A stretch of 64,000 nt of DNA, from assembly GCF_019966515.1 (NCBI RefSeq), contig NZ_JAIMIB010000001.1:186001-250000 (forward strand), in the 5' to 3' direction. The translations under genes and the position numbers were made by a program. The notes under the pieces are model-generated. The model was not told where the DNA came from, made no database searches, and was given only the letters and a program-made list of their open reading frames with translations. Source of the stretch: Roseovarius aestuarii (GTDB taxonomy: Bacteria > Pseudomonadota > Alphaproteobacteria > Rhodobacterales > Rhodobacteraceae). Positions 25,426 through 36,350 of the stretch are shown piece by piece (the first letter of the stretch is position 1; every line of letters starts with the position of its first letter).

Positions 25426-27063
25426 TCAGTTAGCCTGACGCCGCAGGAAGGCCGGAATTTCAATCTGCTCATCTTCCTCGGCATGCGATTCCGCCGGTGC
25501 GCGCTGTGCCTGCGGGGACTGCATAGAGGGTTGTTGCCGCGCAGGGCGCGCCGCCTGCGCAGTGTCGGCGTCGCTTGAATGACCGGTCATGCGGTTGATC
25601 AGCGTGTTGATGCCGAAGCGCGGGCGCTCGCTCAGAGTGCGCTCTGCTGGCGCGCTTTGACGCTCCTGCGGCCGCTGGTATCCACCGCCACCTTGGGGCA
25701 CTTTCGCCACGGCAGCCTGCAGACGAGCCATCGCATCGGGTGACGGCGTTCCGGCGGTTTGGGCCCGCGGCGCGACAAACTCTTCCAGATTGTCTTGCTC
25801 CTCAGCCCGCGGATTGAATTCTTCAACGCGCGGTCGGTAGGCTGGCGGCGGCACATCGTCTTCGACACGCTCAGCGCGGCGCTCGAAGGAGGGTTCAAAG
25901 ATTTCCTCCATCTGATCTTCGGCAGCGACACGTTGCGTATCCATGTCGTTGAAAAGCGAAGGCTCTTCTTCGGACCGCGCGATCGCCACTGCTGGCATTT
26001 CCTGAGTTTCAGGCTCATCGCGATGCTCGGCCTCGACCGACTGCTTCAGCGGTTGAGCCAGGGACCGGCGCGGCACCGGAATGTCGCTGACCACCTCGGT
26101 GGCGTCGATGCCGGTGGCGACAACGCTGACGCGCATCGCACCTTCCATCGCGGTATCTAGCGTGGAGCCGACGATGATGTTGGCATCGCTGTCCACTTCT
26201 TCGCGGATGCGGTTGGCCGCCTCATCCAGTTCGAACAGCGTCAGATCGTGACCACCGGTGATGTTGATCAGTACACCTTTCGCGCCGCGCAGGCTGATTT
26301 CGTCCAGCAGCGGGTTGGCGATGGCTTTCTCGGCGGCCTGAATGGCGCGATCTTCGCCACTATCCTCGCCGGTGCCCATCATGGCTTTACCCATCTCGTC
26401 CATCACCGCGCGGACATCGGCAAAGTCGAGATTGATAAGACCCGGGCGAACCATCAGGTCGGTCACGCCTTTGACGCCCTGATAAAGGACGTCATCGGCC
26501 ATCGAAAACGCCTCGGTAAAGGTGGTTTTCTCATTCGCCAATCGGAACAGGTTCTGGTTCGGAATAATGATCAGCGTATCGACCATTTTCTGAAGAGATT
26601 CAACACCATCCTCGGCCTGCCTCATGCGCTTTGCGCCTTCGAACTGGAAGGGTTTGGTAACAACGCCAACAGTCAGAACACCCAGTTCCCGGGCGGCCTG
26701 TGCGATGATCGGCGCAGCACCCGTACCGGTGCCCCCGCCCATACCGGCGGTGATGAAGCACATATGTGCCCCCGCCAGGTGATCGACAATCTGCTCGATG
26801 CTTTCCTCGGCCGCCGCGGCACCGACGCTGGCACGGGCCCCTGCGCCCAGCCCTTCAGTCACTTTCACGCCCAGTTGGATCCGGCTTTCCGAATTGCTCT
26901 GGCTAAGGGCCTGTGCATCCGTGTTGGCCACGACGAATTCAACACCATCAAGTTCTTTCTCGATCATGTTGTTCACAGCGTTACCGCCTGCGCCGCCGAC
27001 ACCAAACACGGTAATTTTGGGTTTCAGCTCTTCATGTCCTGGCATTGTCAGGTTCAATGTCAT
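25426..27063 (-). CDS. ftsZ: Cell division protein FtsZ
   Basis: A 545-residue tubulin-like GTPase. [13 protein letters not shown] and the signature [12 protein letters not shown] bind GTP; the T7 loop is in [18 protein letters not shown]. After the roughly 320-residue core there is a long Pro/Glu/Arg-rich linker (about 330-530), usual in Rhodobacterales, and the C-terminal peptide EIPAFLRRQ that binds FtsA and other partners. It forms the Z-ring at midcell. It is separated from ftsA by 450 bases, unusual next to the tight overlaps elsewhere in this cluster. Confidence 0.97.
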   Translation of the reverse strand: MTLNLTMPGHEELKPKITVFGVGGAGGNAVNNMIEKELDGVEFVVANTDAQALSQSNSESRIQLGVKVTEGLGAGARASVGAAAAEESIEQIVDHLAGAHMCFITAGMGGGTGTGAAPIIAQAARELGVLTVGVVTKPFQFEGAKRMRQAEDGVESLQKMVDTLIIIPNQNLFRLANEKTTFTEAFSMADDVLYQGVKGVTDLMVRPGLINLDFADVRAVMDEMGKAMMGTGEDSGEDRAIQAAEKAIANPLLDEISLRGAKGVLINITGGHDLTLFELDEAANRIREEVDSDANIIVGSTLDTAMEGAMRVSVVATGIDATEVVSDIPVPRRSLAQPLKQSVEAEHRDEPETQEMPAVAIARSEEEPSLFNDMDTQRVAAEDQMEEIFEPSFERRAERVEDDVPPPAYRPRVEEFNPRAEEQDNLEEFVAPRAQTAGTPSPDAMARLQAAVAKVPQGGGGYQRPQERQSAPAERTLSERPRFGINTLINRMTGHSSDADTAQAARPARQQPSMQSPQAQRAPAESHAEEDEQIEIPAFLRRQAN

Positions 27064-27513
27064 TTTTCGTTCCGCCTGCTGTTAAGCCTGCCCGCGCAGG
27101 CCGAGTTCCGCTTAATGAGGGATATCATTACCTTTGGTTACCGTTTCCGTCATCAAAAAACCACCCTGTAGACACAAAATATGGTTAGTACTTTGACTTC
27201 CAACGCGTTATTTCGCCAACACGGCCAGATATCGCGGTTCCGGATTCAGCTATCCACAAGTACTCCTCACCACCATAAACACGCGTCACGCGCATTCGTT
27301 CAACCATCAGATGTAAGGATGTCTGCTCATCCTCGGTTTCGGCCTCTTTGGGCCTTAGAAAAAATTCTATCACAACAATCGCTTAGCGTCACGCGATTCG
27401 TGAAAAACAGGCATAAACCTGCGTTTCCGAATCGGAAACAGTGGTTTTGGCCGTAATTGCCGACATTTTTGCGCCAAAACTGCCCAGCACAGCCCGATAT
27501 CGGACTCATCTGG
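27064..27513. other. Long ftsA-ftsZ intergenic region
   Basis: 450 bases with lower GC than the neighbours. It probably carries ftsZ promoters on the minus strand; no consensus box was clear enough to call. A GTG-started minus-strand frame at 27185-27373 (62 residues, VERMRVTRVYGGEEYLWIAE) reads like protein but lacks a ribosome-binding site, so it is not called as a gene. Confidence 0.5.
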
Positions 27514-28848
27514 CTACCAGTTATCTTTGAACCACTTGACCGCGCGCTTCAGCGACCGCGCGGGATAGCGATCAACCGGAATTTCGAAATCCCACCATTC
27601 GTCCTGGGGATTGGCGGCAAACAGGCACATTCCGACCGCACTGGCAAATCCCGCCCCGGTCGCTGCCTGTGGTAATCCGTGCACCCTGAGCGGACGGCCC
27701 AGACGGACCTGCTGACCCAGCATCTTGCTGGCCAACCCGTCAAGACCGGGGATCTGGCTACCTCCACCGGTCAGAACGATTTGCTGACTTGGCAGATGTT
27801 CGAACCCGGCCGCGTCAAGCCGCGCCCTCACCTCTTCGAGGATCTCCTCGACCCGCGGGCGCATGATCCCGATCAGTTCGGCGCGGCTGACAGTGCGGCG
27901 ATCATGCTCGTAATCGCCTGTGTCGCCGCCGATCTCTATCATCTCGCGATCATCCATGCCGGTGGCAACCACACCGCCATAGAAGGTTTTGATCCGCTCG
28001 GCCGTGGCCGTAGGCACCTGCAGCCCCATCGAGATATCGCTCGTCACATGATCCCCACCTATACGCACGCTATCGGCATAAATCATGTGCTTTTTCATGA
28101 AGATAGACACGCCAGCTGAACCACCGCCCAGATCGATACAGGCTGCGCCCAGCTCCTGTTCGTCCTCGACCAGCGACGAAATGCCCGAGACATAAGACGA
28201 GTTGGCGAGACCGGCGAGTTCAAGATCACAGCGCTTTACGCAATGGGCAAGGTTCTGCACCGCAATCTCATCCACCGTAAGCAAATGCAAATCGGTCGAC
28301 AGCACCTGACCCAATTGCCCGCGCGGGTCGATCAGACCCGACCGGTGATCCAGCGCGAAATTGACCGGTTGGGCGTGAAGCACTTCGCGGCCCTCGCCGT
28401 AATCGGGCACATCGCAGGCCGACAGCACGCGGCTGACACACTGTTCCGACACCACATCCCCGTCGAGTTCCACCGAGCCCGCCAGCCCGTAGGACCGCGG
28501 CTGGGCGCCGGAAAAACACGCGATGACGTGATCGACGCGGATATTGGCCATTTTCTGCGCCGCCTGCAGAGCTGTCCTAATGGCACGTTCGGTTTCCTGC
28601 ATCACTTCAATTTCACCGAACCGGACACCACGCGAGCGCGTCGTTGCCGCTCCGATCACCCGGAAACCCGCCTGTCCGGCCATACCGCCGATCCCCTCGG
28701 CCTCGGCCAGCCGGTCGGTACCGTCAAAGCGCAGGACAAGGCAGGCAATTTTTGATGTGCCGACATCAAGCACCGCGACAACGCCGCGCTGCATTGCTGC
28801 CTTGCGCATGTTGCGCATCGCCCGCTGGGTTTCGTAAAGTTCGATCAT
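27514..28848 (-). CDS. ftsA: Cell division protein FtsA
   Basis: A 444-residue actin-like ATPase that tethers FtsZ to the membrane. The phosphate-1 motif is VAVLDVGTSKIACLVLRFDG, the adenosine motif is IVLTGGGSQIPGLDGLASK, and the SHS2/1C domain lies near residues 100-180. The end has an amphipathic, Trp-containing membrane-targeting helix (SLKRAVKWFKDNW). ATG 28848 overlaps the ftsQ stop (TAATG), which fixes the start; a longer frame exists upstream but lies inside ftsQ. Confidence 0.95.
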   Translation of the reverse strand: MIELYETQRAMRNMRKAAMQRGVVAVLDVGTSKIACLVLRFDGTDRLAEAEGIGGMAGQAGFRVIGAATTRSRGVRFGEIEVMQETERAIRTALQAAQKMANIRVDHVIACFSGAQPRSYGLAGSVELDGDVVSEQCVSRVLSACDVPDYGEGREVLHAQPVNFALDHRSGLIDPRGQLGQVLSTDLHLLTVDEIAVQNLAHCVKRCDLELAGLANSSYVSGISSLVEDEQELGAACIDLGGGSAGVSIFMKKHMIYADSVRIGGDHVTSDISMGLQVPTATAERIKTFYGGVVATGMDDREMIEIGGDTGDYEHDRRTVSRAELIGIMRPRVEEILEEVRARLDAAGFEHLPSQQIVLTGGGSQIPGLDGLASKMLGQQVRLGRPLRVHGLPQAATGAGFASAVGMCLFAANPQDEWWDFEIPVDRYPARSLKRAVKWFKDNW

Positions 28849-29732
28849 TAATTTCCGCCCCCCGCCGAAATATCTGCTGAAATCTTTCTGACGCGCCACC
28901 ATTCCTCGACCGCGCGTTCGTTCATCCTGATCGTCGGGCGCATGGCCATGCGCATATCTACGGCGACCAAGTCGCGCTCAAGCATGTCCTGCACTTCGCC
29001 AAGAACGATCACCCGCTCCACTGCGCGCACCGGGTTATGCTCGGGCAACAGGATGCGCTGATCCCGGTCCAACACCAGGTCCCAACGACGTTCGCCCACC
29101 CGCACCAACCCACGCACGCGACCGACAAGCGGGGCGGCGGCGGTCAGAATGTTCAGCGCGTCGGGGATGGCTTTATCAGCGCCCAGTCCTGCAACAACGG
29201 GCAGGTCGGGCCTGTCGGTGCGGCTATCCAACTCGGCCACGCGCACGCCGTCGACATCAACCATAGCCAGCCCGTCGCGGCTGCGCCAAAGCGCGACCGG
29301 TTCGCGTTCGACCACCTTGGCAATCAACATGCCACCTTGCCGGATATGCACACTGACATCGGCCACAGGGGGCAGGTCCTTGATCAGATTGCGGATATGA
29401 TCAAGCTCCAGATCGAATGAGCTAATGGGGAATTCGATAGGAAAGATTTCGCGGATTTCTTCCTGAACACCCGCACTGGCTCCCTCGATCGCCAGCAGGT
29501 TGACCATGAACTCGGGTCGTGTTTCGATCCGGTGGCGAATGTCGGTATAAGCGAGCACCAACCGCTCGCGCCGGACCTCGTCAGAGAGATAGGCCGTCGC
29601 TGTACCGAATGCCAGGCAGAACGGAATTCCGACACGCAGCACCTTGCGAAAAAACGGCGTCAGCATCAACCGCTGATACCGGTAGGACCAGCGCGACGGG
29701 GCGGGATCGGGGCGCGAACCTACCTGTCGCAT
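28848..29732 (-). CDS. ftsQ: Cell division protein FtsQ
   Basis: A 294-residue bitopic protein. After about 30 cytoplasmic residues there is one membrane segment (VLRVGIPFCLAFGTATAYLS). The periplasmic POTRA domain follows (FMVNLLAIEGASAGVQEEIR, then the IRNLIKDLPPVADVSV segment with WR in VALWRSRDG), and a beta domain. It links early and late divisome proteins through FtsB/FtsL. Its start ATG 29732 overlaps the ddl stop by 13 bases, and its stop overlaps ftsA. Confidence 0.92.
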   Translation of the reverse strand: MRQVGSRPDPAPSRWSYRYQRLMLTPFFRKVLRVGIPFCLAFGTATAYLSDEVRRERLVLAYTDIRHRIETRPEFMVNLLAIEGASAGVQEEIREIFPIEFPISSFDLELDHIRNLIKDLPPVADVSVHIRQGGMLIAKVVEREPVALWRSRDGLAMVDVDGVRVAELDSRTDRPDLPVVAGLGADKAIPDALNILTAAAPLVGRVRGLVRVGERRWDLVLDRDQRILLPEHNPVRAVERVIVLGEVQDMLERDLVAVDMRMAMRPTIRMNERAVEEWWRVRKISADISAGGGN

Positions 29733-30640
29733 GAGGCATCCTCGATCATCCAGCGGCAAAGTTCGGGGAAGGACACGCCAACCGCCTGTGCCTGCTCGGG
29801 CGAGAGCGATGTGGGCGTCAGGCCGGGTTGTGTATTGGTCTCCAGCAGAATAAGCCCCGCCAGCCCGCGCGCTTCATCCCAGCGGAAATCGGTACGGCTG
29901 ACACCGCGACAGCCTAGCACCTGATGGGCACGCAGAGCGTAGTCCATGCAAGCATCGAAAATCTCCCGCGGAATATTGGCGGGCACCACATGGCTGGAGC
30001 CGCCTTCTGCATATTTGGCATGATAATCGTACCAACCCTCAGTAATGATGTCAGTCACTGTCAAGGCGCGGTCGCCTATCACGGTGGTGGTCAGTTCGCG
30101 CCCCGGCGCAAAGGCTTCGACCATCACGGTCTGAGGCATCTCATCGGAAAGCTGCGGCGGAGAATTCGCCGCCTCGTTGACGATATAAACCCCGACAGAG
30201 GATCCTTCGTTATACGGTTTGACCACATAGGGCGGCGCCATCACGTGGCGCGCAGCAACCTCGTCCTTGTCAGCCAGCAGGCTATCGACCACCGGCAGGC
30301 CCGCTGCACGATACGCAGCCTTGGTTTTTTCCTTGTCCATCGCTAGGGCCGAGGCCAAAACCCCCGAATTGGTATAGGGAATGCGCATCCATTCCAGCAT
30401 GCCCTGCACACAGCCATCTTCGCCCCAGCGACCATGAAGCGCGTTGAACACAACATCTGGGGAAATGTGGGAAAGCCGCATGGCAAGGTCGGGGCCCGCA
30501 TCGACCTCAACCACTTCATAGCCTGCTTCCCGCAATGCGGCGACGCATTCGCGCCCGGACGATAGCGACACCTCTCGTTCAGCCGAGGGGCCGCCCATGA
30601 TCACCGCCACATTCAGGGTTGTTCTGCTCGAACCAACCAC
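29720..30640 (-). CDS. ddl: D-alanine--D-alanine ligase
   Basis: An ATP-grasp ligase of about 306 residues making D-Ala-D-Ala for the peptidoglycan stem peptide. Visible are VAVIMGGPSAEREVSLSSGR at the N-terminus, FNALHGRWGEDG, YVVKPYNEGSSVGV, and ILLETNTQPGLTPTSLSPEQ at the Mg site and C-terminus. No ATG fits the N-terminus. GTG 30640 has GAGG six bases upstream and was preferred; TTG 30652 would add four residues. The 3' end overlaps ftsQ. Confidence 0.93.
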   Translation of the reverse strand: MVGSSRTTLNVAVIMGGPSAEREVSLSSGRECVAALREAGYEVVEVDAGPDLAMRLSHISPDVVFNALHGRWGEDGCVQGMLEWMRIPYTNSGVLASALAMDKEKTKAAYRAAGLPVVDSLLADKDEVAARHVMAPPYVVKPYNEGSSVGVYIVNEAANSPPQLSDEMPQTVMVEAFAPGRELTTTVIGDRALTVTDIITEGWYDYHAKYAEGGSSHVVPANIPREIFDACMDYALRAHQVLGCRGVSRTDFRWDEARGLAGLILLETNTQPGLTPTSLSPEQAQAVGVSFPELCRWMIEDASCDR

Positions 30641-30700
30641 CTTGTGCCTCAATATGCCGGACCTGTTTCTGGTCCTTGTTTTTGTTAACTGCCTACTGAC

Positions 30701-31627
30701 TTATGTCGGGATCGTTTCGCCGACCCTCATGATTTCCCAATGTAACTCTATTCCACTGGTTTGGAAAACCTTTTTTCGAACTTCTTCGCCCAACCCTTCA
30801 AGGTCGGCAGCGGTGGCACTCCCGGTATTAACGAGAAAGTTGGAATGTTTGGGACTCATCTGCGCGCCGCCTAGCGTGGCCCCGCGCATCCCCGCATCGT
30901 CGATCACCTTCCACGCCTTCAGATCATGCACATCATCGTCGCGCCCAGTCGAGGAAAAGCCAGCCGGATTGCGAAAGGTGCTGCCAGCGGTGCGGTCCTT
31001 GGTGGGCTGGGTTTCGTCGCGCTTTTTCAGTTGCGCCGTCATATGGGCGTGCAGGTCTTCGGGTAGGCCACTTTCGCCTTCGAACGTAGCTTCGGTAATC
31101 ACCCAGCCCTCGGGCAGGTCGGAATGGCGGTATTGAAAATTGAGCTGCTCGGGCATAAGCGTTTCGACCTTGCCTGCCCGTGTCACCACCCGTGCCTCGA
31201 CCAGGTGATCGGCAGTGTAGCTGCCGTAACAACCCGCATTCATCCGAACCGCGCCGCCTATGGCACCGGGGATCGTCCGCAGGAATGTCAGGTCGATGCT
31301 GGCATCCGCCGCTTTGCGCGCCACGTGGGCGTCTAATGCGGCCGCCCCGGCGGTCACGCGATTGCCGTCTAATTCTATCGCGTTAAAGCCGCGCCCCAAC
31401 CGGACCACCACTGCACGCAAACCACCATCCCGCACGATCAGGTTACTGCCGACACCCATCGGAAAAACCGGGATGGCAGGATCGAGACCAGCCAGAAAGT
31501 CGGCCAGATCATCCTCATCCACAGGCTGGAACAGCCAGTCCGCCGCCCCGCCTACCCGCAGCCATGTGAGGTCATTGAGCGGACGGTTGGGGGTGAGCTT
31601 GCCTCGGGGAACAGGAAGTACGGTCAT
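30701..31627 (-). CDS. murB: UDP-N-acetylenolpyruvoylglucosamine reductase
   Basis: A 308-residue FAD/NADPH enzyme converting UDP-GlcNAc-enolpyruvate to UDP-MurNAc. Family marks are [29 protein letters not shown] (FAD-binding), [19 protein letters not shown], the active-site Ser in [10 protein letters not shown], and the catalytic Glu within [19 protein letters not shown] and downstream. This is a short type I-like form. ATG 31627 was chosen; GTG 31657 would add ten residues. It lies between a small membrane-protein gene and ddl on the same strand. Confidence 0.95.
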   Translation of the reverse strand: MTVLPVPRGKLTPNRPLNDLTWLRVGGAADWLFQPVDEDDLADFLAGLDPAIPVFPMGVGSNLIVRDGGLRAVVVRLGRGFNAIELDGNRVTAGAAALDAHVARKAADASIDLTFLRTIPGAIGGAVRMNAGCYGSYTADHLVEARVVTRAGKVETLMPEQLNFQYRHSDLPEGWVITEATFEGESGLPEDLHAHMTAQLKKRDETQPTKDRTAGSTFRNPAGFSSTGRDDDVHDLKAWKVIDDAGMRGATLGGAQMSPKHSNFLVNTGSATAADLEGLGEEVRKKVFQTSGIELHWEIMRVGETIPT

Positions 31628-31658
31628 GGCGCGGGATTGCCGCGTCGGGCGCGCCACG

Positions 31659-31892
31659 TCAAGCCATGTTGCGTTTATAAATGTTGTAAATCGTGCCCAA
31701 GGTACCGCCCAGCATCAAAAGCAACGATTGAAACATAACAACAAATGCAAAGTTCCACGAGGTCGCGGTTTCGGCCAGCAGGTGAAGTTCAGCCGACAGC
31801 CCGAACAAAAACATCAGGACAAGCCACGTCAGAAACAACGAGATTCCACTAAGTTTTCGTGCGATGAAATACAGCAAGAAAAACGCTGTCAC
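31659..31892 (-). CDS. Small two-helix membrane protein
   Basis: A 77-residue frame from GTG 31892 with two strongly hydrophobic segments ([11 protein letters not shown]... and [20 protein letters not shown]; then [19 protein letters not shown]). The frame is open further upstream to about 31955 and still reads like protein (TEKEILQIVALCF), but no ATG, GTG or TTG is available there, so the true start may be non-standard. The family is not recognised. It sits between the DUF2484 pair and murB on the same strand, suggesting co-transcription with cell-wall genes. Confidence 0.5.
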   Translation of the reverse strand: MTAFFLLYFIARKLSGISLFLTWLVLMFLFGLSAELHLLAETATSWNFAFVVMFQSLLLMLGGTLGTIYNIYKRNMA

Positions 31893-32016
31893 GGCAAAAC
31901 ACAGAGCGACAATCTGAAGGATTTCTTTTTCAGTCGTCAGGGATATCTGCCATGATTACGTGCCAGATCCAGCAATCTCATACCGGGAAGATTAGGGCGG
32001 GATGCGTTCGCCCACT

Positions 32017-32301
32017 TTATCCCTCAGGCGGCAAAGTCGCCTCTGCGCTTCGCTTACGCAGGAAAATGCCCCTGACCCAGCGACCGAAGTAGATGAGCGG
32101 CCAGCGCAATATGCTCATGCCTGCGAGAAGGACAAGAAAACCCAGCAACGGGCCGTTCTCATAGGTGACATACCCCAGGATGGGAACACCGACCGCAATC
32201 AGAAAATAGGCGCGGCGCCAATGGTTGTCTCGGCTGGGTATCATCGCCAGCACATTCGCCAGCAACGCCCAAATACACGCCAGAATCAACGACAGACTCA
32301 T
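32017..32301 (-). CDS. DUF2484 family membrane protein (second copy)
   Basis: A 94-residue protein with the DUF2484 pattern known from Rhodobacterales between murC and murB: LACIWALLANVLAMIPSRDN and HWRRAYFLIAVGVPILGYVT, followed by GMSILRWPLIYFGRW. It has three hydrophobic stretches. Function unknown; the constant location in the dcw cluster suggests an envelope or division role (inference). The start overlaps the stop of the other DUF2484 gene (ATGA). Longer upstream frames lie inside that gene. Confidence 0.85.
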   Translation of the reverse strand: MSLSLILACIWALLANVLAMIPSRDNHWRRAYFLIAVGVPILGYVTYENGPLLGFLVLLAGMSILRWPLIYFGRWVRGIFLRKRSAEATLPPEG

Positions 32302-32552
32302 TTCCGTACCTCCACCGAAAGGCCCATAGCCCGGCGCGCGAAATAGCGCAACGGTTTCCGGAACATAGAAATGAAAGCTAATGCGGCGGCGGCGCCCGCC
32401 CAAGACCCTACGTTCCGGCCGATCAGATAGATCAGCACCGGCGCCGCCAGCAACAACATGATACCTGGCGCATATTGGTATCGCAGCGGCAACAGCGCCA
32501 CGACCGAGGCGGCTAGCACCCAGAGGCATGACACGACAAACAGCGCCGTCAT
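32298..32552 (-). CDS. DUF2484 family membrane protein (first copy)
   Basis: An 84-residue protein with the same plan as its neighbour: [20 protein letters not shown], a second helix, then [16 protein letters not shown]. The shared CxWxLxAxVxAxxP start and R(W/K)P(L)xYFxR end show that the two are paralogues from a tandem duplication. Its start overlaps the murC stop (ATGA) and its stop overlaps the next copy, so all three are translationally coupled. Function unknown. Confidence 0.8.
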   Translation of the reverse strand: MTALFVVSCLWVLAASVVALLPLRYQYAPGIMLLLAAPVLIYLIGRNVGSWAGAAAALAFISMFRKPLRYFARRAMGLSVEVRK

Positions 32553-33955
32553 GCCGCGCCTTTCATCAGCCGCGCGGGCAAGGCATTGGCCCAGGCGCTG
32601 ATCGTACCGGCACCCAGACAAACCACCAGATCGCCGGGTTTGGCCTGCTCGCGCACGAGGCGCTCAAGATCATCCTCATCTTCCAGCGCGCGGGCGTGGC
32701 GATGGCCGTGACGGATAAGACCCGCCACCAGGTCATCCCGGCTGGCGCCTTCGATCGGGTCTTCACCGGCGGAAAACACCTCGGCGATCGCCACAACGTC
32801 GGCCTCATTGAAACAGGCGCAAAAATCTTCGAAATGGTGGCTCAGGCGGGTGTATCTATGCGGTTGATGCACTGCGATCACGCGGCCTTCGGTCGCCTGC
32901 CGGGCGGCTTTGAGAACCGCGGTGATTTCTACCGGGTGGTGGCCGTAATCGTCGATGATGGTCACACCGCCAACCTCACCCACACGGGTAAAGCGCCTGT
33001 TGACGCCACCGAAGGCAGCCAGCGCTTCGCGAATCTCATCGCGTTTCATGCCCAGATGGCGTGCCACCGCGACAGCGGAGAGCGCGTTCGAGACATTGTG
33101 ATCACCGGGCATTGGCAGGGTGCAACCTTCGATTATCATGCCCTCGGCCTGTAGCACCACATCGAAATGCGCGATGCCTTTCTTGTACGTCAGATTGACC
33201 GCGCGGACATCCGCCTGCGCGTTGAAACCATAAGTCATGACGCGGCGGTCACTGATCTTGCCCACCAGTGTCTGTACATCCGGATCATCGGTGCAACAGA
33301 CCGCAAGTCCGTAGAACGGAATATTCGAGACGAAATCGAGAAACCCCTTGTGCAATGCCTCTTCGGTGCCCCAGTGCTCCATATGTTCAGGGTCGATATT
33401 GGTAACGATCGCGATGGTCGCCGGTAGCCGATTGAAGGTGCCGTCGCTTTCATCAGCCTCGACCACCATCCATTCGCCATCGCCCACATGCGCGTTCGAG
33501 CCATAGGCGTGGATGATGCCGCCATTGACCACCGTCGGATCGAACTGCCCGTGATCCAGCAGCGCCGCCACCATCGTTGTGGTCGTGGTCTTGCCGTGGG
33601 TGCCGGCGACAGCGACATTGGATTTCAGCCGCATGAGTTCCGCCAGCATCTCGGCCCGGCGCACCACCGGCAGGCCGCGCGCGCGCGCCTCGTCAAGCTC
33701 CGGGTTGCCCGGCTTGATCGCCGACGAGATCACCACCACCTCGGCATTTTCGAGGTTGTCGGCACGCTGCCCCTCAAAAATCTGAGCCCCGGCATCAGCC
33801 AGCCGGTCGGTGAGTTTCGAGCGTTTCAGGTCCGAGCCTTGCACGGTATAACCGTGGTTCAACAGCACCTCGGCGATGCCCGACATACCGATGCCGCCGA
33901 TGCCCACGAAATGGATCGGGCCAACGTCGCCGGGAAGTTTGGTTGCCGCATTCAT
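32549..33955 (-). CDS. murC: UDP-N-acetylmuramate--L-alanine ligase
   Basis: A 468-residue Mur ligase that adds L-Ala to UDP-MurNAc. The Rossmann-like N-terminus [23 protein letters not shown] loop [25 protein letters not shown], and [12 protein letters not shown] with [10 protein letters not shown] are all MurC traits. Start ATG 33955 lies two bases after the murG stop; the stop overlaps the first DUF2484 gene. Confidence 0.97.
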   Translation of the reverse strand: MNAATKLPGDVGPIHFVGIGGIGMSGIAEVLLNHGYTVQGSDLKRSKLTDRLADAGAQIFEGQRADNLENAEVVVISSAIKPGNPELDEARARGLPVVRRAEMLAELMRLKSNVAVAGTHGKTTTTTMVAALLDHGQFDPTVVNGGIIHAYGSNAHVGDGEWMVVEADESDGTFNRLPATIAIVTNIDPEHMEHWGTEEALHKGFLDFVSNIPFYGLAVCCTDDPDVQTLVGKISDRRVMTYGFNAQADVRAVNLTYKKGIAHFDVVLQAEGMIIEGCTLPMPGDHNVSNALSAVAVARHLGMKRDEIREALAAFGGVNRRFTRVGEVGGVTIIDDYGHHPVEITAVLKAARQATEGRVIAVHQPHRYTRLSHHFEDFCACFNEADVVAIAEVFSAGEDPIEGASRDDLVAGLIRHGHRHARALEDEDDLERLVREQAKPGDLVVCLGAGTISAWANALPARLMKGAA

Positions 33956-33957
33956 GT

Positions 33958-35058
33958 CTATACCCTCTTGCTCGCCAGTTCCTCGACCATATCCGCCAGC
34001 GTCTGTGGTGCCTCGGGCATGGCGCAGGAAAACGCTGCGCGTGCCATTTTGGACGATCCGTCAGGGTTGTCGATAACCGTGGCTATTTGCTGCGAAAGCG
34101 CTGCGACCTCAAGCCGTTTCTCGGGGATCAGGATGGCTGCTCCCGCGTCAACAAGCCCGCGCGCATTGGCCGATTGGTGATCACCGGTTGCCGCCGCATA
34201 GGGGATCAGAATTGAAGGGCGCCCGATGGTGCTGATATCGGCCACCGACGACGCGCCCGACCGGCTGATCACCAATTGCGCCTCGTTCATCCGGCGTGGG
34301 ACATCCCGAAAGAAGGGCTGAACATCGGCGTCGATATCGTGATCGGCGTAGAATTGCGCGACGCGTTGGCCGTCTTCGTCCCGCGCCTGATGACTGACCC
34401 GGATGTTGCGCAGCATGTCGACCGGCAGGGACGCAATCGCGGGCGGCACGACGTCCGACAGAATCCGCGCGCCCTGGCTGCCACCGATCACGAGGATCGA
34501 CATCGGGTAATCGCCGGGGCAGATATATGGCGCGTTGGCCCGTTCCAGCACCGATGCACGCACAGGATTGCCCACATGCACGCCTTCGACACCATCGGGC
34601 AGCTTCGTAGGCCATGTACCACAGGCCACGCGGCTTACCCGCGTACTGAAGAATTTGTTGACCTTGCCCAGCACGCCGTTCTGTTCATGGATGATGCGTG
34701 GAAGGCGCAGCAGCTGCGCCGCCGCCAGGGCTGGGATCGTCGGATAACCGCCAAAGCCCACGACCGCGGCGGGCCTATCCGCCAGCATCTTCCTCCAGGC
34801 GCCGAAAACACCGCTTACGATGCGAAATGGTGCTGCCAGCTTGGCCAGCGGTCCGCCGCGTGCGAAAGTAGCGCTGGCAATCTCTTCGACGGCAACGGTA
34901 TGCGGAAATCCGCCGGTGTAACGCGCGCCACGCGCATCGGTCGAAAGCTTGACCCGCCAGCCGCGTTCCAGCATGACCTCGGCCAGCGCCTGCGCCGGAA
35001 ACATGTGCCCGCCGGTGCCTCCCGCCGCAATCACCAGCAGCGGCGCTTGTGCCGTCAT
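33958..35058 (-). CDS. murG: UDP-GlcNAc:lipid I N-acetylglucosaminyltransferase MurG
   Basis: A 366-residue GT28 glycosyltransferase converting lipid I to lipid II on the inner face of the membrane. Marks are the first G-loop [42 protein letters not shown], and the donor-binding [20 protein letters not shown]. Start overlaps the ftsW stop (ATGA), and its stop is two bases from murC. Confidence 0.97.
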   Translation of the reverse strand: MTAQAPLLVIAAGGTGGHMFPAQALAEVMLERGWRVKLSTDARGARYTGGFPHTVAVEEIASATFARGGPLAKLAAPFRIVSGVFGAWRKMLADRPAAVVGFGGYPTIPALAAAQLLRLPRIIHEQNGVLGKVNKFFSTRVSRVACGTWPTKLPDGVEGVHVGNPVRASVLERANAPYICPGDYPMSILVIGGSQGARILSDVVPPAIASLPVDMLRNIRVSHQARDEDGQRVAQFYADHDIDADVQPFFRDVPRRMNEAQLVISRSGASSVADISTIGRPSILIPYAAATGDHQSANARGLVDAGAAILIPEKRLEVAALSQQIATVIDNPDGSSKMARAAFSCAMPEAPQTLADMVEELASKRV

Positions 35059-36221
35059 CTCACCCGCCCTCTCAGGATATCTCCGATCTCACCCTGCGGC
35101 CTGCTGCGGGTGAACGCTAACAGCATCCCCACGGCAATACCGGTGGCGATCAGCGACGACCCGCCATAACTCACGAAGGGAAGCGTCATGCCCTTGGCGG
35201 GCAGAAGCCGCACAGCAACCCCCATATTGATCATCGCCTGTACACCAAAAATGGCGATCAGGCCGGTGCCCGCCAGCCGGATGAAGGGATCGCGCTCGCG
35301 CATGAGCCGGGTCAGAGACCGCAGGACAATGGCGGCATAGAGTACAATGATGCACATCACGAGGATCAGCCCGTACTCCTCAGCCGCGACCGCGATGATG
35401 AAATCGGTATGCGCATCAGGCAGCGACCATTTCACCTGCCCCTCGCCCACGCCCACGCCAAAGAACCCGCCTTCACGAATGGCATTGGTGGCGAAGCCGA
35501 GTTGGGTGTTGGGGTCGACATCCGGGTTGAGAAACCCGTCGATCCGACGGGCGAAATGTTCTGAATTCGAATAGGCAAAACTGCCTGCAAGCACGACCAA
35601 AGCCGCCATGATCATCAAGAGCAGGATCGGCGCGCCGGCGACGAAATACATCACACCCCAGCCAAACAGCACCAGACAGGCTTGCCCGAAATCCGGCTGC
35701 AGCGCCAGCAACGTGACGATGATGATCGCCAGCAGAAACGACAGTCTCAGGCCGGGCGGCCCGTTGATTTCCTGCCCGGCGGCCATCATCCAGGCCGCTA
35801 CTACAACAAAACCAGGCTTCAGAAATTCCGAGGGCTGCAGACTGGCGAAGCCTAGAGAATACCACCTTGTCGCGCCCTTACCAAAATCCGTTCCGAAAAA
35901 AGGAAGAAATATCAGCGAGATGAAGGTCACAATGAATCCAATCACCGCGAGACGCCGCACCAGTTGGGGGCTCATCATCGAGGTCAGCATCATCGCCAAC
36001 AACGCGACCGTTCCGAAAAACGCCTGCCGCTGGACATAGTGGAAGGGCTGGAACCCGTTCTTTTCCGCCAAAGGTGGAGAAGCCGCGAGGCCCAGCAGCA
36101 GTCCGATACCAAATAGCATCAGAACGCAGGACACCGACCATTTGTCGATTGTCCGCCACCATTTCGGCAGAATGGGCTCTCCGTCCCGAACCGGGACCGC
36201 CCCATACACCATCTCTGTCAT
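35055..36221 (-). CDS. ftsW: Peptidoglycan glycosyltransferase FtsW (SEDS family)
   Basis: A 388-residue membrane protein with about ten helices. SEDS traits are [20 protein letters not shown] (around the catalytic loop), [11 protein letters not shown] and [20 protein letters not shown] near the C-terminus. FtsW polymerises lipid II at the septum with FtsI. It begins the downstream half of the split dcw cluster; its usual neighbour murD is about 19.6 kb away. A CCCCG-TTTT-CGGGG hairpin lies just upstream (about 36,251-36,264). Confidence 0.95.
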   Translation of the reverse strand: MTEMVYGAVPVRDGEPILPKWWRTIDKWSVSCVLMLFGIGLLLGLAASPPLAEKNGFQPFHYVQRQAFFGTVALLAMMLTSMMSPQLVRRLAVIGFIVTFISLIFLPFFGTDFGKGATRWYSLGFASLQPSEFLKPGFVVVAAWMMAAGQEINGPPGLRLSFLLAIIIVTLLALQPDFGQACLVLFGWGVMYFVAGAPILLLMIMAALVVLAGSFAYSNSEHFARRIDGFLNPDVDPNTQLGFATNAIREGGFFGVGVGEGQVKWSLPDAHTDFIIAVAAEEYGLILVMCIIVLYAAIVLRSLTRLMRERDPFIRLAGTGLIAIFGVQAMINMGVAVRLLPAKGMTLPFVSYGGSSLIATGIAVGMLLAFTRSRPQGEIGDILRGRVR

Positions 36222-36350
36222 CTGTACCGCCTACGAGCCTCAGTTTCGCCCCGTTTTCGGGGTCGTTGGCTATAGTTTAGCAGTTTGAGACCGATGAGGG
36301 AAGGGTTGTGTCGCCGTTTCGGAGCCGGGTTTGGTTAAGACTGCAAGGGG

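Noticed and set aside
26248..27171. 307-residue plus-strand open frame
   Set aside because: It is the mirror of ftsZ codons on the other strand; no independent signal.
27185..27373. 62-residue minus-strand frame between ftsA and ftsZ
   Set aside because: GTG start without a ribosome-binding site and no recognised family; kept only as a remark on the intergenic region.
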